From the NCBI RefSeq assembly GCF_007923355.1, contig NZ_VOGO01000005.1, positions 186,001 through 250,000 on the forward strand: 64,000 nt of DNA, read 5' to 3'. Under the pieces are notes generated by a model. It did not search any database. It was given only the letters and a program-made list of their open reading frames with translations, and had not been told where the DNA came from. Position 1 is the first letter of the stretch, and each line of letters opens with the position of its first letter. Source of the DNA: Falsiphaeobacter marinintestinus (GTDB taxonomy: Bacteria > Pseudomonadota > Alphaproteobacteria > Rhodobacterales > Rhodobacteraceae). Position numbers and translations under genes: made by a program. Below, in pieces: positions 53,963 to 61,622 of this stretch.

Positions 53963-55146
53963 TCCGCGAGCCTTGCGCGGATCGCGTCTGCGGCGGTTCT
54001 GAGTTGGGCAAGTTCATCATCGGGCAGCGCCAGTTCCTGCACCTTGATCAGCCCGGTTTCGCCAAGGTGGCAGGGCACGCCCAGCACAACACCGTCGATG
54101 CCGTATTCACCTTCCAGCATCACCGAAACCGGTACGGTTCCGGCACGGGCGCCACGCAGATGGTCCATCACTTCGACCGAGGCATGGGCCGGTGCGATCA
54201 CAGCCGATCCGGTTTTCTTAAGTGCAACGACCTGACCACCGCCGGTGATCGCGTCCTTGACGCAATCGGCGATTTGCTCTGCGCTGAGGAACACGTCCAG
54301 CGGGCGGCCCTTGATGCGGCTGGCCGACACGATGGGGGCCATTTCGTCGCCGTGGCTGCCCAGCGTGATCGCTTCGACATCGCGGGTATCGACCTTGGCG
54401 GCCATGGCCAGAGCATTGCGAAACCGGCTGGAATCGAGTGTTCCGGCCATGCCCAGCACCTGATTACGGGGAAAGCCGGTGGCGCGCAGCATTTCGACGG
54501 TCATTTCGTCCAGCGGGTTGGTCACCACGACGACGATGGCGTTGGGCGCGTGGGTTGCAATCGCGGCCCCTGCGGCGTGGATCACGCGGCGGTTCACGTC
54601 GATCAGATCCGCGCGGGTCATGCCCGGCTGACGGGCGCGCCCGGCCGTCACCAACACAACATCAGCGCCTTCGACCAAGGCCAGCGATTGCCCACCGCTG
54701 GCGCGGGTGCGGGCGCGGGAGACGCCGCTGGCGTGGTTCAGATCCAGAGCATTCGCCGCAGCGACACCGGGCGCGATGTCGATCAGAACGATCTCGTGCG
54801 CCATTTCGGCATTGGCGCACAGATGCGCGGCGTTCATGCCAACACCCCCGGCCCCGATGAAGGCGATCTTGGTAAAGCGTCTGGGGCTATGCGAGATGCG
54901 GTTACTGGGCGCGACCCAACGCGGCGAGCGCCGCCACAGGCCCCGGCGCGCGGCTGTTGCGCCATCGGTACGGACGGGTTCGGGGCGTTCCAACGGGCCA
55001 TCGACCAGCTTGATGCCCAGCCGTTCGGCCTGATCGCGGGCTTCGGCGGTGACGATATCGCCGGGCAGCACTTCGATTACATTGCGCTGACGCGCCCTTG
55101 CATCGCTGACCTCGCTTGCGCCTATGACCCGCCGCCCGGTGCTCAT
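53959..55146 (-). CDS. Malate/lactate dehydrogenase-family enzyme with 85-residue N-terminal extension
   Basis: A 395-residue protein. Residues 90-395 are a lactate/malate dehydrogenase: G-A-G-G-V-G at 98-103 (NAD), A-R-Q-P-G-M-T-R at 171-178 with the Arg pattern of malate dehydrogenases, N-P-L-D-E-M at 210-215, and catalytic His in G-S-H-G-D-E-M near 265. Residues 1-85 are extra; V-L-P-G-D-I-V-T-A-E-A-R-D-Q-A-E-R-L-G-I (26-45) resembles the T-P-S-A-R-E-L segment of EutT-type microcompartment proteins, followed by a basic linker. I infer cargo status and a role in recycling NAD from the aldehyde dehydrogenase. Overlaps the BMC-T gene by 4 bases. Confidence 0.85.
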   Translation of the reverse strand: MSTGRRVIGASEVSDARARQRNVIEVLPGDIVTAEARDQAERLGIKLVDGPLERPEPVRTDGATAARRGLWRRSPRWVAPSNRISHSPRRFTKIAFIGAGGVGMNAAHLCANAEMAHEIVLIDIAPGVAAANALDLNHASGVSRARTRASGGQSLALVEGADVVLVTAGRARQPGMTRADLIDVNRRVIHAAGAAIATHAPNAIVVVVTNPLDEMTVEMLRATGFPRNQVLGMAGTLDSSRFRNALAMAAKVDTRDVEAITLGSHGDEMAPIVSASRIKGRPLDVFLSAEQIADCVKDAITGGGQVVALKKTGSAVIAPAHASVEVMDHLRGARAGTVPVSVMLEGEYGIDGVVLGVPCHLGETGLIKVQELALPDDELAQLRTAADAIRARLAE

Positions 55147-55766
55147 TTCTGTTCGGTGCCGTCGACGGCTTCGATGGCGGCTGAGGCGGCCTGGATCGCG
55201 GTTTTCACGTCATCTTCGCCACCCGAGATGAACATCCGGCCATAACGGCCCACAGCGCGGACTTCGACGATGTCGATATTCGCTGATTTCTCGGCCTCAT
55301 TCGTGGCGTGGGCAATATAGGCAGCAGGCGCGCATTCAAGAATGCCCAGCGTCTGGCCCGGCACCAGCAAGGCACCTTTGCGCCATTTGTTCAGGAGCTG
55401 CGCCTGAAACGGCTCAACACTGGTGATGATCTGGGTCGAGGCGACATGTGGTTTGATCCGGTCGCTCATCGTCTGGCCGAGTTCGGCCAGAATAGCGTCG
55501 CGGGCGGCGCTGACCTCGGCGTTCGAGGGGGAGCGCAGGATAAAAAACCCGAACTCGCGTTCAACCATCTGGGTGGTGGTCTCGACCGAGGACGCTTTCA
55601 GCGCGCGGTCGATCAAGGTGAAGACGCCGTTGCCCGGCGCGAATTCACCGATCAGAATCGTGTCGCCCGACATCGGAACCGAGCCTTGCACCGTGGCCCC
55701 GTTGAAGGCGGCGAACTTGGGCTGGAGATTGTCGATCTGCACCAGAGCGCGAATGGTAATGGCCAT
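55143..55766 (-). CDS. Tandem-domain microcompartment shell protein (BMC-T)
   Basis: A 207-residue shell trimer subunit made of two BMC folds, about 1-97 and 100-205. The second repeat has G-I-L-E-C-A-P-A-A-Y-I-A-H-A-T-N-E-A and I-D-I-V-E-V-R-A-V-G-R-Y-G-R-M-F-I-S-G, the strand-loop pattern of the BMC domain; the first is more divergent, as is common. BMC-T trimers often have wide gated central pores for cofactors or bulky substrates. Sits between the aldehyde dehydrogenase and malate-dehydrogenase-like genes with 3-base and overlapping junctions. Confidence 0.88.
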   Translation of the reverse strand: MAITIRALVQIDNLQPKFAAFNGATVQGSVPMSGDTILIGEFAPGNGVFTLIDRALKASSVETTTQMVEREFGFFILRSPSNAEVSAARDAILAELGQTMSDRIKPHVASTQIITSVEPFQAQLLNKWRKGALLVPGQTLGILECAPAAYIAHATNEAEKSANIDIVEVRAVGRYGRMFISGGEDDVKTAIQAASAAIEAVDGTEQK

Positions 55767-55769
55767 GTT

Positions 55770-57149
55770 TTAGCCTCCATAAACTTCGTAAATGTCGCGC
55801 CAGGGGCGGTTTTCATACGCCACGCGCTTGATATTGATCAGGTGCAGCGCGGTCACGTTGTCGGACGTGATCGAGCCCGACCAGGTGCCGGTGCCCAGCA
55901 TAAAGCTGGGTTCCAGATCGGTGCTGAAGCCCATGCCGCCCAGGATTCCCGGTGTGTTTACAAGAATGCGTCCCGTCGGGATGCGGCTGAATTCGGCCAC
56001 GACCTGAGGGTCGTCGGAATGGATGATCGAGGTGTGCCCCCAGCCTTCGAACTTGGCGATACGCTCGGCGAGGTTAACGCCGTCTTCGCTGGTCTTCGCC
56101 TCATAAAACGCAAGAACCGGGTTCAGCTTTTCAGCGCTGAGCGGACGCTGCCAGCCGATTTCGGTTTCTTCGCTGACAAGGCAGCGGGTTTTGGGGGGCA
56201 GGGAAATCCCCGCTTGCTGGGCCAGACTTTCGGGCGACTGGCCGACATTGGCCGGGTTCATCGCCCGTTTGCCGGTAAAGATAACGCCCGCCAGCCTGTC
56301 GGCTTCGGCCGGGGTGCAGAAATACGCGCCGCGCATTTTCATTTCCTGCCGCAATTCGCGGGCGATTTCGCGGTCGGCGATCACCGCCTGTTCGCTGACG
56401 CAGGCGGTGCCATAGTCGAAGGATTTCGAGGTGATGATCTGTTCGGCGACTTCGCCGATGTCGCGCGATTTGGATTTGTGCACATAGACCGGCACGTTTC
56501 CGGCACCGACGGCCAGCGTCGGTTTGCCCGAGGAATAGGCCGCCTTGACCATCGCGGGCCCACCCGTGGCCATCACGACCGAGGTGCGCTTGTGACGCAT
56601 AAGCTCGGCGGTGCCTTCGATTGTGACCTCGTCCAGACATTGGATCAGCCCCTTGGGCGCGCCCATGCTTTCGGCGACCTCGGCCAGAATGCGTACAGTT
56701 TCGATGCCACTTTTCAGGCCACGGGGATGCGGGGCGCAGACAATCGCGTTGCCTGCCTTCACCGCGCTGAGCACCTTGAAGATGATCGTGGAGTTCGGGT
56801 TGGTGACCGGGATCAGCGCAGCCACGACGCCCATCGGCACGCCGATGGCCGCAATCTTGGCCGCGTCATCGCGCCAAAGCACGCCCAGTGTCGTGATTTC
56901 GCGCAGGTAATCAGCGACGGACAAGGCGTTAAACAGGTTCTTGACCCGCTTGTCTTCAACATTGCCGTATCCGGTTTCTTCGACAGCGAGTTCGGCAAGT
57001 TGCTTGGCCTCGGGTTCGATCGCGCGGGCCATGGCGTCGACAATGGCGTCGATGTGGGCGGGATCTGTGCCGAGGAAACGATTGTACGCCTCCCACGCGC
57101 GTTCGACGGTGCGGCGCGCGCTTGCAATGGACCTGAGATCCTTATCCAT
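55770..57149 (-). CDS. CoA-acylating aldehyde dehydrogenase (EutE/PduP-like)
   Basis: A 459-residue enzyme that oxidises an aldehyde to acyl-CoA with NAD, the core enzyme of aldehyde-based metabolosomes. E-E-T-G-Y-G-N-V-E-D-K near residue 57 and C-A-P-H-P-R-G near 138 are family marks, and the catalytic Cys is in Y-G-T-A-C-V-S-E-Q (Cys250). Closest families are EutE/PduP, the AdhE N-terminal domain and sulphoacetaldehyde dehydrogenase SauS, so the aldehyde is not fixed. There is no long N-terminal extension as seen in PduP. Overlaps the upstream opine-dehydrogenase-like gene by 8 bases. Confidence 0.92.
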   Translation of the reverse strand: MDKDLRSIASARRTVERAWEAYNRFLGTDPAHIDAIVDAMARAIEPEAKQLAELAVEETGYGNVEDKRVKNLFNALSVADYLREITTLGVLWRDDAAKIAAIGVPMGVVAALIPVTNPNSTIIFKVLSAVKAGNAIVCAPHPRGLKSGIETVRILAEVAESMGAPKGLIQCLDEVTIEGTAELMRHKRTSVVMATGGPAMVKAAYSSGKPTLAVGAGNVPVYVHKSKSRDIGEVAEQIITSKSFDYGTACVSEQAVIADREIARELRQEMKMRGAYFCTPAEADRLAGVIFTGKRAMNPANVGQSPESLAQQAGISLPPKTRCLVSEETEIGWQRPLSAEKLNPVLAFYEAKTSEDGVNLAERIAKFEGWGHTSIIHSDDPQVVAEFSRIPTGRILVNTPGILGGMGFSTDLEPSFMLGTGTWSGSITSDNVTALHLINIKRVAYENRPWRDIYEVYGG

Positions 57150-58341
57150 GGACGCCCCCGTTCAGTATCTGGTCAAATTGTCGGCGCGCGGCGCTGACGT
57201 CTGTGGCGGTTACGCCAATGGTGCCAAGGCGGCGCCCGGCGCCGCAGAGGTCACGCTCTAACACGGTCATGGCCATTTCGATCATCGCGCGGGTGGCGGG
57301 CACGTCGCGTCCGGTCAGTTCGGCCGCTGAGACCAATGGGATCAATGATCCGATGACACCGGCGCGAAGGGCTTCGCGGGCCTCTGCTTCGGTTGGGACG
57401 GGTCGGGCACCTGCGCCCTTTGGGGTTCCGGCGACCTGGGCGATCACGTTGCTTGCGTCGGGCATTCCGCGCACGCCAAAGTCGCTGGCCACGGCGCAGC
57501 GTTCGGCCCACAGCTTTGCAATCATGGATTCGTGCGCCGGGCCGATCAGGGTCCGGAAGGTGTGGTTTTCAGCCAGCGGGACGCCGCCATCCTGAACATG
57601 GGGCGTGCCATCGGGCACAGCCGGGCCGCCCATCGCAAGGGCGGGAATTTCGACCGCGCCGGTGGCGTCAGAGAAACCGGAATGGACACAGGACAGGGCC
57701 GTCGCAGCGTTGGGAAACCAGCCTTTTAGGCCGTCAATAGTCGCCTCGCGTCCCTGCGGCAGCACGGCGGCGGGGACCGGAGCACAGGCCGACAAGACAA
57801 GAGTGGATTTATCACGCGACACCCAGAACGGCGCGCCGCCGATTTCGACGATAGTCACATCCGCACTGCATCCACCGGATTGCAGCAGCCACGCGACCTC
57901 GACCGCGCCAAGGGAGCGGGCATTGGGCAGGACCAGAACCTGATCATCGCCCAGATGATCGGCCAGAACCATCGCATAGGTGCGCTGCTTATGAAGCGGG
58001 CCGGTCAGAATGATCGCGTCTGCGTTGCCCACCGCATCATCCAGCGCTGAGGTCGTGGTGATGGACGGGCCGCGCGGCTGATCGACGTGGAAGGACCCAA
58101 TCGGGCCTTCGCCCCGCAGGGTCACTGACCCGGCCGCACGAATATCCGACAGCTCGGCCCCATAGGCCGAAAACAGCGTCACGTCCTTGCCATCCGCCAA
58201 GGCCAGCGCCGCGTACATGCGTGCATCGTCACCACCGCCCAGCACCGAGATCCGGGAAAGCGCCGGGGTTTGCGGCAGCTCTTTCGACCCGGACGACGCC
58301 GAGACCGTGTTGGCAAATTCTTCAAACCCTGCGACGCTCAT
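57142..58341 (-). CDS. Opine/octopine-dehydrogenase-like NAD(P)-binding protein
   Basis: A 399-residue protein. A Rossmann fold begins at I-S-V-L-G-G-G-D-D-A-R near residue 31, with V-L-P-N-A-R-S-L-G near 140 as in octopine/nopaline dehydrogenases, and the C-terminal all-helical part includes E-N-H-T-F-R-T and A-E-R-C-A-V-A-S-D-F-G-V. Opine dehydrogenases join or split an amino acid and a 2-oxo acid, which would suit an amine-processing pathway. The first 30 residues (A-G-F-E-E-F-A-N-T-V then a Ser/Gly/Pro linker) look like a microcompartment encapsulation peptide. The family call is from fold pattern and is moderate. Confidence 0.6.
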   Translation of the reverse strand: MSVAGFEEFANTVSASSGSKELPQTPALSRISVLGGGDDARMYAALALADGKDVTLFSAYGAELSDIRAAGSVTLRGEGPIGSFHVDQPRGPSITTTSALDDAVGNADAIILTGPLHKQRTYAMVLADHLGDDQVLVLPNARSLGAVEVAWLLQSGGCSADVTIVEIGGAPFWVSRDKSTLVLSACAPVPAAVLPQGREATIDGLKGWFPNAATALSCVHSGFSDATGAVEIPALAMGGPAVPDGTPHVQDGGVPLAENHTFRTLIGPAHESMIAKLWAERCAVASDFGVRGMPDASNVIAQVAGTPKGAGARPVPTEAEAREALRAGVIGSLIPLVSAAELTGRDVPATRAMIEMAMTVLERDLCGAGRRLGTIGVTATDVSAARRQFDQILNGGVHG

Positions 58342-58416
58342 CGTGTCACCTGCTGAATGTGAGTGTGCTGGGCTGCCCCCGTCATGGGCCGCCCGTCATG
58401 ATCTGCTTTGACGCGT

Positions 58417-58725
58417 TTAGTCGGCGGCGCCGGACAGGGTCGCGAGCAGATCTTCAAGTTCGTCATGGGGGCGGGCGATGACATGCACGGCCACCACTTC
58501 GCCGACCTTGTTGGCAGCGGTTGCGCCAGCGTCGGTTGCCGCCTTGACTGCGCCCACTTCACCGCGGATCAGCGTGGTGATCAGACCGCCGCCGGATTTC
58601 GACTGGCTGACGATGGAGACGCTGGCGGCCTTGACCATGGCATCTGCGGCTTCGATTGACGCGACAAGGCCACGGGTTTCGATCATTCCAAGGGCGGTTT
58701 GCCCGGCTGCTGGTTTCTGAGCCAT
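58417..58725 (-). CDS. Hexameric microcompartment shell protein (BMC-H)
   Basis: A 102-residue single-domain shell protein of the PduA/EutM/CsoS1 type. [20 protein letters not shown] is the canonical first strand and helix; K-S-G-G-G-L-I (43-49) is the pore loop, with Gly-rich residues suggesting an open small pore; [13 protein letters not shown] is the conserved second helix. AAGGAG lies 8 bases before the ATG, which excludes the GTG two codons earlier. It would tile the facets of the shell. Confidence 0.96.
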   Translation of the reverse strand: MAQKPAAGQTALGMIETRGLVASIEAADAMVKAASVSIVSQSKSGGGLITTLIRGEVGAVKAATDAGATAANKVGEVVAVHVIARPHDELEDLLATLSGAAD

Positions 58726-58774
58726 GCTCACTTCTCCTTATGTTTTCGTATATCGGTGTTGTTCAAATCGGGAC

Positions 58775-59032
58775 TTAGACTGAGACCTGGTCGAGGATCG
58801 CGATCAGGGCGGCATCGATGGGCAGACCGTCGGAAGCCATCCGCGCCGCTGATCCTTCGACCATCAGGCACAGATCGCCCCGCCCTGCGCCGACGCTGTC
58901 GACGGCGACGCATGCCGGGATCAGCACTTTGCCCTTGGCGTCCTGGACGTCTACGATCATCAGCTTTTGCCCGGTCAGACCGGTCAGCTTGGCTGTTGCC
59001 GTCGCCGTGCCAATGACCCGCACGATCTTCAT
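58775..59032 (-). CDS. Pentameric microcompartment vertex protein (BMC-P, EutN/CcmL family)
   Basis: An 85-residue EutN/CcmL-type protein that caps icosahedral vertices. M-K-I-V-R-V-I-G-T-A-T-A-T, L-M-I-V-D-V and V-A-V-D-S-V-G-A-G-R-G-D near residue 43-54 are the family motifs, followed by V-E-G-S-A-A-R-M-A. It begins 1 base after the ligase stop codon and lies 49 bases before the BMC-H gene. Only one BMC-P is encoded in the window, enough for a closed shell with the BMC-H and BMC-T. Confidence 0.96.
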   Translation of the reverse strand: MKIVRVIGTATATAKLTGLTGQKLMIVDVQDAKGKVLIPACVAVDSVGAGRGDLCLMVEGSAARMASDGLPIDAALIAILDQVSV

Positions 59033-59033
59033 C

Positions 59034-60329
59034 TCAGAGGTTCCTCAGATAGCGTTCGATTTCGACCGGGGTGACCTGCTGGGCGATGAATTCAAGCTCG
59101 CGCTCGGCCTGCTGGATCAGGATCGTCTTGCGATCTTCGCCCATCACACGCGTCATCAGCTCGCTGTCTTTGGCCAGCGCGACGGCGGCTGCCAGATCGG
59201 CGGGCAGTGGCTCAGCGTCTTCCAGTTCGTACCCGTTGCCAAGGCAAGGTTCGCCCGGGTCCATGCCCTGTTCGATGCCATCCAGACCGGCGGCGATATC
59301 GCATGCGAGCAGGTAATAGGGATTGCAGTCGGCGGACGCGTCGCGCTTTTCAACACGCACGGCGTTGTCTGCGCCTTCGATGACACGCAGACCGACGGTG
59401 CGATTGTCATAGCCCCAGGAATTGTTGATCGGGCAAAACGTATAAGGCTGGCGGCGGCGATAAGCGTTTGGAGTCGTGGATCCGGCCAAAGCGATCTCGG
59501 CCATGTGGTTCTTGATACCTGCAAGGAAGGATTTGCCGGTCTGGTTCAGCTTGCCACCATCGGCAAAGGCGTTCTTGCCGTCTTTCCACAGCGAATAGTG
59601 CACGTGAAAGCCGCTGCCGGACTGATCAATGAACGGCTTGGCCATGAAGCTGGCCAGATAGCCGTGCACATGGGCCAGCTTTTTGACAAGACTGCGGAAC
59701 ATGATAACCTGATCGGCGCTTTTCAGCGCTTCGTCATAGCGAATGTTCACCTCGACCTGACCCGGAGCATATTCCGGGTTGGACTGTTCGATGGGAATAC
59801 CAAGTTCGTTGATCTGCTGACGGATGGGGCCCAGAACATGCTCCATCTCGGCAGCGCGCGCGAGGGAGTAAACCTGAATACCCTGATCCCTGGGCTGCAG
59901 GGTTTCGGGGTCAAGCAGATAGAATTCAAGCTCGGTCCCGGTCTTGACCTCATAGCCCATGTCGGCGGCGCGTTTGACCTGCTCAGCCAGCGCGCCACGC
60001 GGGTCAATCGGGACCGGTTTGTGATCCATGCCCTCGGCACGGGCAAGGCAAAAGGCAACGCCCTCTTCCCACGGGCTGGCCACGGGTTTGGTCAGCGGGA
60101 ACATGTGCATGTCGGGATAGCCGTTGTCGAAATTGACATAGGGCGTGTCCCAGACATCGGACGTCATATCGAGCGCGAGAAGCGCGATGGACAGGGCATT
60201 TCCGCTTTCGCAGATCGTGTCCCAATGGGTCGCGGGTATACGTTTTCCGCGCATAATACCGTTCAAATCGCCCATTCCGAACGCAACGGTATGGGTGCCT
60301 GGCGGCAGGCTAAAATCTTGCTTCGTCAC
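59034..60329 (-). CDS. Glutamine-synthetase-family ligase (PuuA/GlnT-like gamma-glutamylamide synthetase)
   Basis: A 431-residue ATP-dependent ligase. The GTG start has GGAG 8 bases upstream; an ATG 8 codons earlier lacks a site. M-G-D-L-N-G-I-M-R-G-K-R-I (19-31) is the N-terminal mark of PuuA-type gamma-glutamylpolyamine synthetases. Metal and glutamate ligands are visible at E133/E135, E186, E193, H242/H244 (G-S-G-F-H-V-H) and R329 with N-P-Y at 336-338. I infer that it attaches glutamate to an amine. It heads the 13-gene run and faces the flavoenzyme gene across a shared operator; no microcompartment cassette of the textbook types contains such a ligase. Confidence 0.87.
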   Translation of the reverse strand: MTKQDFSLPPGTHTVAFGMGDLNGIMRGKRIPATHWDTICESGNALSIALLALDMTSDVWDTPYVNFDNGYPDMHMFPLTKPVASPWEEGVAFCLARAEGMDHKPVPIDPRGALAEQVKRAADMGYEVKTGTELEFYLLDPETLQPRDQGIQVYSLARAAEMEHVLGPIRQQINELGIPIEQSNPEYAPGQVEVNIRYDEALKSADQVIMFRSLVKKLAHVHGYLASFMAKPFIDQSGSGFHVHYSLWKDGKNAFADGGKLNQTGKSFLAGIKNHMAEIALAGSTTPNAYRRRQPYTFCPINNSWGYDNRTVGLRVIEGADNAVRVEKRDASADCNPYYLLACDIAAGLDGIEQGMDPGEPCLGNGYELEDAEPLPADLAAAVALAKDSELMTRVMGEDRKTILIQQAERELEFIAQQVTPVEIERYLRNL

Positions 60330-60378
60330 ATTATTTCTCCCTGGCAGCCGCATTTTCTTTGCGCTCTTTAACTGTATA

Positions 60379-60388
60379 CTGTATACAG
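60379..60388. promoter_or_regulatory. Palindromic operator CTGTATACAG, copy 2
   Basis: The same perfect 10-base palindrome as at 53489-53498, in the 94-base divergent gap between the ligase and flavoenzyme genes, 50 bases from the ligase GTG and 35 from the oxidase ATG. An overlapping ACTGTATAC (60371-60379) gives a partial second copy. Placement suits control of both directions by one repressor. Confidence 0.7.
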
Positions 60389-60423
60389 AACTCAGTACCA
60401 TGCAAGATAAAAAGCGGGGCGCG

Positions 60424-61563
60424 ATGAGGAATCCAGAGATCAAGGTGGTTGGCGGTGGAATCGCTGGCCTGATGACCGCCATTTCGCTTGCCCGTCGCGG
60501 CGCAAAGGTCGAACTGATCGATCGGTGGGAGCCCGGGCACGCCCGCGCGTCTTCGTCTGATTACAACCGGGTGATCCGGGCGATTCATGGCCGCGACCAT
60601 TTCTATACCAAATGGGCGCGCGACGCCCGCCTGCGCTGGCTTGAGCTGGAAGAAGAAACCGGGGCAAAGCTGTATTATGAATGCGGCGCGCTGATCCTTG
60701 CGACCGAAGGCCATTGCGACTGGGAAGACAACACCTGCGAGACGTTCACCGAACTTGGCGTGCCACATCAGCTGTACCAGCCGCAGGATATCACGACGTT
60801 CTTTCCGCAATTCGATGCCTCTGACATCAGCTATGGGATTTACGAACCCGAAGCCGGGATGATCATGGCGCATCGTGCGCTGATTGCGGGCGTAGCGCTG
60901 TTCAAACGGCTGGGCGGCACGTTGCGGCGCGGGCGGGTGACAACGGATGCGGATGAGCATCCGATGCTGGACGGAAAGCGGTTAGAGGCCGATCTGATCG
61001 TGATCGCCACTGGCCCGTGGATGGCAGATATGTTCCCGCGCACGGTCAAACCGTTGTCGACCATTGTCGGGGTCAACGTGCTGTATCATTCAACGCCGGA
61101 TGGCTCGGACCTGTTTGATCAGGAACGGATGCCGTGCTGGATTGACCATGGGCAGGGATCGTTCGGGTTGCCTTCGGTCGAAGGATCAGGTGTGAAGGCC
61201 GCCGTGGTGATCCCGGACAAGATTGATCTGGACAATGACGAACGGCTGATCAAGCAAAAGATGCTGTCGCGCACCCGTCAGTATATCGACAAACGCCTGC
61301 CCGGCTTGACCGGAGAGCGGGTGGTGGACAGCAAGTTCAACCAGATCATCCTGACGCCCGACACGCATTTCATCATCGATTTCCACCCCCAGCACGACAA
61401 TGTCCTGTTGGCGGGCGGCTGTTCGGGACACCTGTTCAAGCACGGACCCGTGTTCGGCGAATTCGCCGCCGGAGTCGCGATGCGCGACTTTGGCACGCCC
61501 GGCCGATTCAAACTGGGCGCAAGGCGCAAACTGTCACCCGCAGAAAGCCCGTCTGGGCGGTAG
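60424..61563 (+). CDS. FAD-dependent oxidoreductase, DAO/sarcosine-oxidase-like
   Basis: A 379-residue flavoenzyme. The dinucleotide motif V-V-G-G-G-I-A-G-L-M is at residues 8-17, and the DAO-family C-terminus L-T-P-D-T-H-F-I-I-D-F-H-P then G-G-C-S-G-H-L-F-K-H-G-P resembles monomeric sarcosine/N-methyltryptophan oxidases. The Cys that links FAD covalently in those enzymes is replaced (N-Q-I-I-L-T-P-D), so flavin is probably non-covalent. The ATG with GCGGGG upstream is preferred over one 8 codons earlier. Divergent from the PuuA-like ligase with a shared operator: a PuuA/PuuB-like ligase-oxidase partnership is the simplest inference. Confidence 0.87.
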   Translation: MRNPEIKVVGGGIAGLMTAISLARRGAKVELIDRWEPGHARASSSDYNRVIRAIHGRDHFYTKWARDARLRWLELEEETGAKLYYECGALILATEGHCDWEDNTCETFTELGVPHQLYQPQDITTFFPQFDASDISYGIYEPEAGMIMAHRALIAGVALFKRLGGTLRRGRVTTDADEHPMLDGKRLEADLIVIATGPWMADMFPRTVKPLSTIVGVNVLYHSTPDGSDLFDQERMPCWIDHGQGSFGLPSVEGSGVKAAVVIPDKIDLDNDERLIKQKMLSRTRQYIDKRLPGLTGERVVDSKFNQIILTPDTHFIIDFHPQHDNVLLAGGCSGHLFKHGPVFGEFAAGVAMRDFGTPGRFKLGARRKLSPAESPSGR

Positions 61564-61622
61564 GCACCGGGATAGGCGAATAGCTTTTTCTTAAGCCACT
61601 GCGCCTCATCCCTGTGGGGTGA

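Noticed and set aside
54004-55245. Plus-strand open frame opposite the malate-dehydrogenase-like gene
   Set aside because: His/Asp-rich shadow translation; the minus-strand frame has NAD and catalytic motifs.
55308-57197. Long plus-strand open frame opposite the BMC-T and aldehyde dehydrogenase genes
   Set aside because: His/Gly/Asp-rich translation without family motifs; exact antisense of two well-supported genes in GC-rich DNA.
58818-60371. Plus-strand open frame of over 500 codons opposite BMC-P and the ligase
   Set aside because: Antisense of the glutamine-synthetase-family gene, which has complete catalytic motifs and a ribosome site.
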